Positions 58,868 to 64,000 of a DNA stretch of 64,000 bases are shown here, piece after piece. This DNA is from Aurantimonas sp. HBX-1 (lineage in GTDB: Bacteria > Pseudomonadota > Alphaproteobacteria > Rhizobiales > Rhizobiaceae). The notes beneath the pieces were generated by a model. The model worked only from the letters and a program-made list of their open reading frames with translations, made no database searches and was not told where the DNA came from. Location: assembly GCF_021391535.1 (NCBI RefSeq), contig NZ_CP090066.1:1005501-1069500 (forward strand), written 5' to 3'. The position numbers were made by a program, and so were the translations under genes. How positions within the stretch are numbered: position 1 is the stretch's first letter; the number at the start of each line of letters is the position of its first letter.

Positions 58868-60250
58868 TCAGCGGCTGGTCAGAACCGGCGCCGCGCTCAC
58901 TTGCGAACCCTCGCGCACGACAAGCCGCGGTGGTTTTCCCGCAGCCGACTCCGTCGGCGCGGCGATGCTGCGAACGGGGCCGATGCTCGACGCCATGCCG
59001 GCGCCCTTGTCATTGGTCTTCAACACCGCGACAGGCTCGTCCTGCCCCTCGAAGAACAGGCCGTATTCGGTCATCGGCTTCAGCCTGGCGACGCTGGCGT
59101 CGATCGCGTCGACCAGACCGAGATTGCGCGACACGACCATGCCCGAGCCGGCCGCGCCGTCGGGGGCACGCAGCGTGAGGGTCAGGTTCTCCGGTCCGGT
59201 CTTCAACGGCATGAGGTTCTCGGTGCCTTCCCCCTCCGGCACCGCACCGGGCACGTAGACGAGGGCCTGGGGCGCCTGTCCGACCGGGATCTCGGCAATG
59301 ACCTTCTGCGCCGCCGTGTCGATGACGTCGACCTTGTCGCCGTTCTCGAGCCCGACATAGATGCGGCTGCCGTCTTCCGCTCCCCAGATGCCGTGCGGAA
59401 GGGCACCGACGGGGATGGTCGCGACGAGTTCGACCTTCGGCTCCGTCTTGTAGACCTTCACGACGTTCTCGCCGCCGATCGTGACGTAGACCAGCGTTTC
59501 GCCGTTCACCGTGCCGAAGCCGACATGGTTGGAGATCGGCCCGCTGTCGATGACCTCCTTCACCTCGAGCGTCCTGACATCGACGCGCGTGACCTTGCCG
59601 ACGTCCTTGTGCGTCAGCCAGACGTCGCGGCCGTCCGGGCTCACCTGCACGAAGGGCACGAAGGGCGAGACGACGGGGATCCGCCTGACGAGATCGTGGC
59701 TCGCGACGTCGAAGACCTCGAGCACCGGATTGAAGGAGTTGGCGACGAAGGCGAGCTTGCCGTCGCCGGAGAACTTGGTCATGCCGGGCCCGCTTGTCGT
59801 GGGGATGCGGCCGGTTTCCTCGAAGGTCGTGGCATCGATTACCGACAGGTAGTCCTCTCCGCGGACGGTCGCCCAGACTTCCCTGCCATCGGGCGTGAAG
59901 AAGGCTTCGTGCGGATTGCGCCCGACATAGGTCCGGCCCTTCACGGTGTTGGTCGCGGTGTCGATGAAGGTCACCGAGTTCGTCACCGTGGACACGGCAA
60001 CGAGCGTCCGGTGATCCGGCGAGAAGCCGAGCCCGTGCACGTTGACCTCGCCTTTGTAGAGGGGGCTGAGGACGTCCGGACGCGGATTGCCGAGGCGGAT
60101 CTGGCCCAGCAGCCTGTTCGCGACGGGGTCGATGACCGAGACCGTGTTGGAATTCTGGTCGGCGGTGTAGACGCGGTCGGAGGCGGCCGGCAGCGCGAAG
60201 GCCGAGGTCGAGACGAGAAGCGCGGCGGCGAGGATGGCGGTGCGGGTCAT
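58868..60250 (-). CDS. YncE-like beta-propeller protein
   Basis: 460 aa. Signal peptide (MTRTAILAAALLVSTSAFALPA). Seven-bladed YVTN-type repeats: VYTADQNSNTVSVIDPVANRLLGQIRLG, FSPDHRTLVAVSTVTNSVTFIDTATNTVKGRTYVGRNPHEAFF, VDVIDTAAQKVIAEIPVGQAPQALVYV. The last 100 residues form a separate beta domain. Periplasmic. Overlaps the DUF305 gene by 4 nt, second gene of an operon behind a GGGAAT-CGTCTT promoter. Confidence 0.88.
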   Translation of the reverse strand: MTRTAILAAALLVSTSAFALPAASDRVYTADQNSNTVSVIDPVANRLLGQIRLGNPRPDVLSPLYKGEVNVHGLGFSPDHRTLVAVSTVTNSVTFIDTATNTVKGRTYVGRNPHEAFFTPDGREVWATVRGEDYLSVIDATTFEETGRIPTTSGPGMTKFSGDGKLAFVANSFNPVLEVFDVASHDLVRRIPVVSPFVPFVQVSPDGRDVWLTHKDVGKVTRVDVRTLEVKEVIDSGPISNHVGFGTVNGETLVYVTIGGENVVKVYKTEPKVELVATIPVGALPHGIWGAEDGSRIYVGLENGDKVDVIDTAAQKVIAEIPVGQAPQALVYVPGAVPEGEGTENLMPLKTGPENLTLTLRAPDGAAGSGMVVSRNLGLVDAIDASVARLKPMTEYGLFFEGQDEPVAVLKTNDKGAGMASSIGPVRSIAAPTESAAGKPPRLVVREGSQVSAAPVLTSR

Positions 60251-60648
60251 GGTTTCTCCGGGACGGGTGCGGCCTTGTCGGCGGATGCGGCGAGCATCGA
60301 TCGCATGAGCGCGATCTCGTAGGTCTGCTCGGTGATGATGGACTGTGCGAGGTTGCGGATCGCCGGATCCTCGGTCGAGCCGAGCACGGCCTTCGCCATG
60401 TCGATCGCGCCCTGATGATGCGGGATCATCTGCGACAGGAAGTCGTGCTGGGGAGCGCCCGTCACCGGGGCGGACATCATGCCGGCGTGCATCGTCTCCA
60501 TCGCCTCGGCGACGGCTTCGGCATAAGGCGAGCCGACGGACACCGCCGGCGCCATCGCCGCGTGATGGTGTGCAGGTGGCTCTTGCGCCTCGGCTCGGGA
60601 GAGCGACACCCCGGCGCAGGCAAGGGTCAGGAACAGCGTCTTCAACAT
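60247..60648 (-). CDS. DUF305 domain-containing protein
   Basis: 133 aa from ATG 60648. Signal peptide MLKTLFLTLACAGVSLSRAEA; His-rich start of the mature protein (HHHAAM). MIPHHQGAIDMAKAVL and ITEQTYEIALMRSML are DUF305 hallmarks, thought to bind metal. Co-transcribed with the YncE-like propeller gene, so the two may work together in the periplasm. The ECF-type promoter lies 36 nt upstream. Confidence 0.9.
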   Translation of the reverse strand: MLKTLFLTLACAGVSLSRAEAQEPPAHHHAAMAPAVSVGSPYAEAVAEAMETMHAGMMSAPVTGAPQHDFLSQMIPHHQGAIDMAKAVLGSTEDPAIRNLAQSIITEQTYEIALMRSMLAASADKAAPVPEKP

Positions 60649-60683
60649 GGGATCGGAGGTCCTCGCAGCACGGGGTCGCAGAG

Positions 60684-60711
60684 AAGACGTCGGCCGCTCC
60701 CGTTCATTCCC
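60684..60711 (-). promoter_or_regulatory. ECF sigma promoter of DUF305-YncE operon
   Basis: On the minus strand GGGAAT (60711-60706), 16 nt, CGTCTT (60689-60684). The same two boxes with the same spacing precede the sigma factor operon at 62792-62819. A start site about 7 nt beyond gives a leader near 28 nt. Confidence 0.78.
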
Positions 60712-61010
60712 AGGGCTGCGGCTTTTATTTTGAGGACGCGGCGTTCCGACCGGACCCGCACAGATGCTGGAGGAAAACCGATCGCCTCGATCGACGCTTT
60801 CGGGAGTGCTTCTCGTCGTCGTTCCGGCGGTGCGCTGGGCGGTCGTCGGCACTCGTACGGCGCTCGGCGCGGCGAGAGTCGACCTCTTCGTCTCGCGGTG
60901 CCTCATGGCGGATCGAGCCAGGCGCGCGACGCCGGCCCGGAACCGACAGCCCCGCCTCCGTCCCGTGCTATCGCTTTGCTACGGCAACGAAGACGTGATG
61001 CCGGTCGGCG
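60712..61010. other. gap between anti-sigma stop and DUF305 promoter
   Basis: 299 bp with no convincing gene. A 95-codon plus-strand frame (from 60764) lacks a ribosome binding site and overlaps the anti-sigma gene end. Confidence 0.45.
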
Positions 61011-61820
61011 TCACAGCGTACGGCCGGACAGGCTCGACGCCGGGCGGTTGAGGCTTTCGTAGACGGCCGTCGCTGCCTGCATCAGCCGTTCGCGCGATGC
61101 TTGCGCCGACACGACATAGCCGAGGCCGGCGTCGCGCCAGAACAAGGCGGAGACGCCGTCCTCCTCGACGAACTGAAACGACGTCTCATCCTTCTCGTCG
61201 GTCTTGATGAACAGCGTCAGCCGCGTGCCCCGGTCGTCGTCGTACATCAGCATTGCGGCTGGGCCCGCGCCGGCCGGCAGGAGCCGCCCGCCCATCAGCC
61301 GATAGCCGAGCGCCGTCAGGTCCGGGGCCGACAGCCGCGTCCCCAGCCGCTTCGACAGCCATTGCAGGAGATGCGCCTCCTCGTCGGCGCGCACTTCGAC
61401 GGGATGGACCACCTCGACGACGAAGGTGCGGTGCGCCGCGATCGCCTCGTCGGCCATGACGGCCACGCGCGTCGGCGACACCGGTGCGCGCAGGACGTCG
61501 TTCGCCAGCCACCCGCCCGCGCTGCCGAGGATCACCCAGCCGATGACGGCGGCGATACGCAGGCGCGTGGCCGCGAAGCGGCCGTGCCGGGCCTCGCGGA
61601 TGTTCGCGATGCGAAGCCGGGCAGGGATGGGCTCGTCCGCCTTGAAGGCCAGCCGCTGGCGCAGCACCTGGGCGATCTCGCGGTCGCGCTCCAGGGCCGC
61701 GGCGGTCTCCGGTCGCTCGGCGAGATAGGCCTCGACCTTCGGCCGGCGCTCGGCCGACAGCCGTCCATCCACATAGGCCTGCAGGTCGTCCTCGCCGACG
61801 GGCGTGTCCCTGCAGCTCAT
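61011..61820 (-). CDS. membrane anti-sigma factor
   Basis: 269 aa. The N-terminal 70 residues (EDDLQAYVDGRLSAERRPKVEAYLAERPETAAALERDREIAQVLRQRL) resemble anti-sigma domains of ECF partners. A single membrane helix follows at about residues 88-110 (LRIAAVIGWVILGSAGGWLA). The periplasmic C-terminal part contains a YDDDRGTRLTLFIKT strand region. Overlaps the sigma gene by 4 nt, as is usual for sigma/anti-sigma pairs. Confidence 0.9.
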   Translation of the reverse strand: MSCRDTPVGEDDLQAYVDGRLSAERRPKVEAYLAERPETAAALERDREIAQVLRQRLAFKADEPIPARLRIANIREARHGRFAATRLRIAAVIGWVILGSAGGWLANDVLRAPVSPTRVAVMADEAIAAHRTFVVEVVHPVEVRADEEAHLLQWLSKRLGTRLSAPDLTALGYRLMGGRLLPAGAGPAAMLMYDDDRGTRLTLFIKTDEKDETSFQFVEEDGVSALFWRDAGLGYVVSAQASRERLMQAATAVYESLNRPASSLSGRTL

Positions 61821-62332
61821 TTGACTCTCCTCAAGGGCGAACGGGTCCCGGTCTCCAGGAACGTCCGCAATTTCTCACGCGCCCGCGACAGGCGCGACAT
61901 GACCGTGCCGACAGGCAGCCCGATCACTCGCGCAGCCTCCTCGTAGCTCATGTCCTCGACGCCGACGAGCAGGAGGATGGTGCGGTGCTCCTCGCTCAGC
62001 GTGTCGAGCCCGGCGAGAATGTCGCGGAGGCCGGTGCGTCCGTCCTGGTCGCCGTCGACCGCCGGCGGCGACGCCATTTCGTCGAGCGCAACATGCGGGC
62101 CGCGCCGGCTGCGCTGGCGCAGCCCCGAGAGGTGGAGATTGCGCAGGATGGCGAACAGCCAGGCGCGCAGGTCACCGTCGGGCCGGCGCAAGTGCCAGCG
62201 CCCGACGGCACGCTCGAGGCAATCCTGGACGAGATCGTCGGCGCCATCGCGATCGCGCACCAGCGCAAAGGCATAGCGCCTCAGTCCCGGAATGAGCGGT
62301 TCGATCCGCGCTGCGATCTCGTCGGTGGACAT
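61817..62332 (-). CDS. ECF-family RNA polymerase sigma factor
   Basis: 171 aa. Region 2: RRYAFALVRDRDGADDLVQDCLERAVGRWHLRRPDGDLRAWLFAILRN. Region 4: LDTLSEEHRTILLLVGVEDMSYEEAARVIGLPVGTVMSRLSRAREKL. No region 1.1 or 3, so an ECF sigma. It lies 3 nt after the SnoaL gene and overlaps its anti-sigma gene. The promoter at 62792-62819 implies autoregulation. Confidence 0.93.
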   Translation of the reverse strand: MSTDEIAARIEPLIPGLRRYAFALVRDRDGADDLVQDCLERAVGRWHLRRPDGDLRAWLFAILRNLHLSGLRQRSRRGPHVALDEMASPPAVDGDQDGRTGLRDILAGLDTLSEEHRTILLLVGVEDMSYEEAARVIGLPVGTVMSRLSRAREKLRTFLETGTRSPLRRVK

Positions 62333-62335
62333 GCC

Positions 62336-62752
62336 TTATTTCGCCAGCGCGGGGTCGATCTGCCAGATCTCGTCGGTGAGCTTGCCATCGCGGAACACCA
62401 TGACGTAGCGCACCGGGATCTTGTTGTCGTTGGCGAAGACGACATCGGCGACGACCGTCGCGCCTTTCGGATTCATGCTTTCGCGCATGTCGAGAACCGT
62501 CGCCTCGAGGCCCGCCTGCGCCTTGGCGAACTTCCCCCAGGTCGCCGCGATCGCCGAGCCCGTATAGGCGCCGTCGAGCGGGCCGCCGATCCAGTGGAGG
62601 GTGGCCGACGGCGCATAGGCGGCAGTGACCGCAGCGGTATCGCCCCTGGCGATCGCATCGATATGCGCCTTCGCCAGGTCGCCGGCGGGACCGGCAAGCG
62701 CGGCCGAGGCGCCGGCGGCAAGGAGGACGATGGCAGCGAGGAGGGTCTTCAT
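62336..62752 (-). CDS. exported SnoaL/NTF2-like protein
   Basis: 138 aa. Signal peptide MKTLLAAIVLLAAGASAALA. Mature part LAKAHIDAIARGDTAAVTAAYAPSATLHWIGGPLDGAYTG, with YVMVFRDGKLTDEIWQID, fits the cone-shaped SnoaL/NTF2 fold. First gene of the sigma operon. Possibly the periplasmic stress sensor or ligand-binding component; that is inference. Confidence 0.85.
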   Translation of the reverse strand: MKTLLAAIVLLAAGASAALAGPAGDLAKAHIDAIARGDTAAVTAAYAPSATLHWIGGPLDGAYTGSAIAATWGKFAKAQAGLEATVLDMRESMNPKGATVVADVVFANDNKIPVRYVMVFRDGKLTDEIWQIDPALAK

Positions 62753-62791
62753 GGCTCGGTGTCCTTGGCTTCAGCCGCGATTGGCGAACGC

Positions 62792-62819
62792 AAGACGCCG
62801 ATGAACGGCGCGTATTCCC
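62792..62819 (-). promoter_or_regulatory. ECF sigma promoter of SnoaL-sigma-antisigma operon
   Basis: GGGAAT (62819-62814), 16 nt, CGTCTT (62797-62792) on the minus strand, 40 nt before the SnoaL start. Identical in both boxes and spacing to the promoter at 60684-60711; the two spacers are unrelated, so the shared boxes are not from a duplication. Confidence 0.78.
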
Positions 62820-63014
62820 TCCCGATCGGAAATTTTTCGACGAGCAGAGGGTCCCCGTTCCTCGCCCCCTGAGCCGAGCGAGGCCCGCCTTCGGACCGGA
62901 TCGGAAAACCCCGAACGCGCCAATACACGCCAAACCATTCCTTGAGGATGGCCCGGCGATTACCGACGTTCCGGACACCGCGCGCCAGCGCCCGCCTTCG
63001 AAGGAAACCACACC

Positions 63015-63776
63015 ATGAAACGCACCCTCGCAACCATCACTGCCATCCTTGCACTCTCCGGCGCCGCCTATGCGGGAAGCCTGGAAGACGTGAAATCGGC
63101 CGGCACGCTGCGGATTGGCACGGAAGGCACCTACGCGCCCTTCACCTTCCATGACACCTCCGGCTCGCTCGTCGGCTTCGACGTCGAGATCGGGCGGGAG
63201 GTCGCGAAACGCCTTGGCGTCGAGGCGGAGTTCGTCGAGGGCAAGTGGGACGGGCTGATCGCCGGCCTCGCCGCCGACCGCTACGATGCGGTCATCAACC
63301 AGGTCGGGATCACCGAGGAGCGCCAGGCGCGCTTCGACTTCTCCCAGCCTTACATCGTCTCCAAGGCGGTGCTCATCGTGAAGGCCGACAACGACGAAAT
63401 CGCCGGGTTCGCCGACCTGGACGGCAAGCGCGCGGCACAGTCGCTGACGTCGAACTACGGCAGGATCGCGGAAGAGGCCGGCGCCTCGCTGGTCGGCACG
63501 GACGGCTTCGACCAGTCGATCCAGCTCGTCCTGACCGGGCGCGCGGATGCGACGATCAACGACAATTTGTCCTATCTCGACTTCAAGAAGCAGAAGCCCG
63601 ACGCGCCGGTGAAGGTCGTCGCCACGCAGGAAGAAGCCGCGGCGTCCGGCATCATCGTCCAGAAGGGCAACCCGGAACTCGTCGCCGAGATCGACCGGGC
63701 GCTCGAGGCGATGAAGGCGGACGGCACCTACGCGGCCATCTCCGACAAGTATTTCGGCGAAGACGTGTCGCGATAG
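63015..63776 (+). CDS. polar amino-acid ABC transporter substrate-binding protein
   Basis: 253 aa. Signal peptide MKRTLATITAILALSGAAYA. SBP family 3: LRIGTEGTYAPFTFHDTSGSLVGFDVEIGREVAKRLG, GKWDGLIAGLAADRYDAVINQVGITEERQARFDFSQPYI, and DLDGKRAAQSLTSNYG. Pattern is close to cystine-binding FliY/TcyJ, but substrate is inferred. Followed by a permease gene at the window edge; divergent from the sigma operon. Confidence 0.93.
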   Translation: MKRTLATITAILALSGAAYAGSLEDVKSAGTLRIGTEGTYAPFTFHDTSGSLVGFDVEIGREVAKRLGVEAEFVEGKWDGLIAGLAADRYDAVINQVGITEERQARFDFSQPYIVSKAVLIVKADNDEIAGFADLDGKRAAQSLTSNYGRIAEEAGASLVGTDGFDQSIQLVLTGRADATINDNLSYLDFKKQKPDAPVKVVATQEEAAASGIIVQKGNPELVAEIDRALEAMKADGTYAAISDKYFGEDVSR

Positions 63777-63900
63777 TCGTTGCGGCATTCGGGCGGGGTG
63801 CCGAGCGGCGCTGCTGCGCTAGTTGATACCCTGCCGGCCCCTACCACGAGCGTTCCCGCGCCTGCCGGCGTCCCGCCGCCGCCACTGGACGGACCTGCCC

Positions 63901-64000
63901 TTGCATCCCACCCTGCAACTGATGCTCGACTCGCTCTGGCCACTGGTCAGGGCGGGCATCCTCTTCACCGTCCCGCTGGCGATCCTGTCGTTCGCCTTCG
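63901..64000 (+). CDS. amino-acid ABC transporter permease (5' end only)
   Basis: Frame from TTG 63901 gives LHPTLQLMLDSLWPLVRAGILFTVPLAILSFAF, the first membrane helix typical of HisM-type permeases; ATG 63922 is an alternative start. No clear ribosome binding site. Continues past the window end. Partner of the upstream binding protein. Confidence 0.72.
   Translation, partial: MHPTLQLMLDSLWPLVRAGILFTVPLAILSFAF

Noticed and set aside
60764..61051. 95-codon plus-strand frame
   Set aside because: No ribosome binding site, overlaps the end of the anti-sigma gene, no recognisable features.

Overview
The window is a high-GC chromosomal segment from an alphaproteobacterium, most likely of the order Hyphomicrobiales (Rhizobiales). 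The case for this rests on separate Rieske, cytochrome b and cytochrome c1 genes, a MarR/response-regulator pair arranged like petP-petR, a BA14K-like protein, UvrB with long N- and C-terminal extensions, a large ribosomal L25, and REP-like GC-rich palindromes. A family such as Aurantimonadaceae would fit, but I cannot prove it from sequence alone. HemF (oxygen-dependent) and the bc1 complex indicate aerobic respiration. Many genes are coupled by ATGA, GTGA or TTGA overlaps, and GTG and TTG starts are common.

Bases 1-41,821 are mostly conserved housekeeping sequence: a MoxR/DUF58/BatA-DUF4159 operon (partial at the left edge), DUF1285/NUDIX/CCA-adding enzyme, hemF, a Na/Ca exchanger, trmL, two coupled ABC half-transporters, petABC (respiratory complex III), apt and bluB, two MaoC-like hydratases, ychF-pth-rplY-prs, a block with a creatinase-fold protein, pgeF, a MidA/NDUFAF7-like methyltransferase and lgt, then ubiK-like, YbjN, proC, csaA, a MarR/OmpR-type regulator/sensor-kinase operon, a branched-chain aminotransferase, a cold-shock gene, a pyroglutamyl-peptidase-like protein, and a run of small exported proteins and lipoproteins.

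Bases 41,822-52,300 are more plastic. They hold REP-like palindromes and a 24-bp minisatellite, then an AT-rich two-gene island (DUF262 protein plus HEPN-family nuclease, a probable anti-phage module). Next comes uvrB, whose 3' end has been tandemly duplicated and carries an in-frame copy of an intergenic repeat. An M15-like extensin-family protein, a thioesterase and an EamA transporter follow, with an inverted pair of the same repeat family between the last two.

Bases 52,301-64,000 look accessory or adaptive: a Tat-exported class A beta-lactamase that has lost its KTG motif, a GntR regulator divergent from a proline iminopeptidase with a clear operator, an Rrf2 regulator divergent from an epoxide hydrolase with a 59-bp nested palindrome, a sorbosone-dehydrogenase-like propeller protein, and an ECF sigma/anti-sigma locus. 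Two identical GGGAAT-N16-CGTCTT promoters precede the sigma operon and the neighbouring DUF305-YncE operon, so the sigma factor and its probable targets can be read directly from the DNA. The window ends in a polar amino-acid ABC importer. No tRNA, rRNA, CRISPR array, transposase or integrase was seen.
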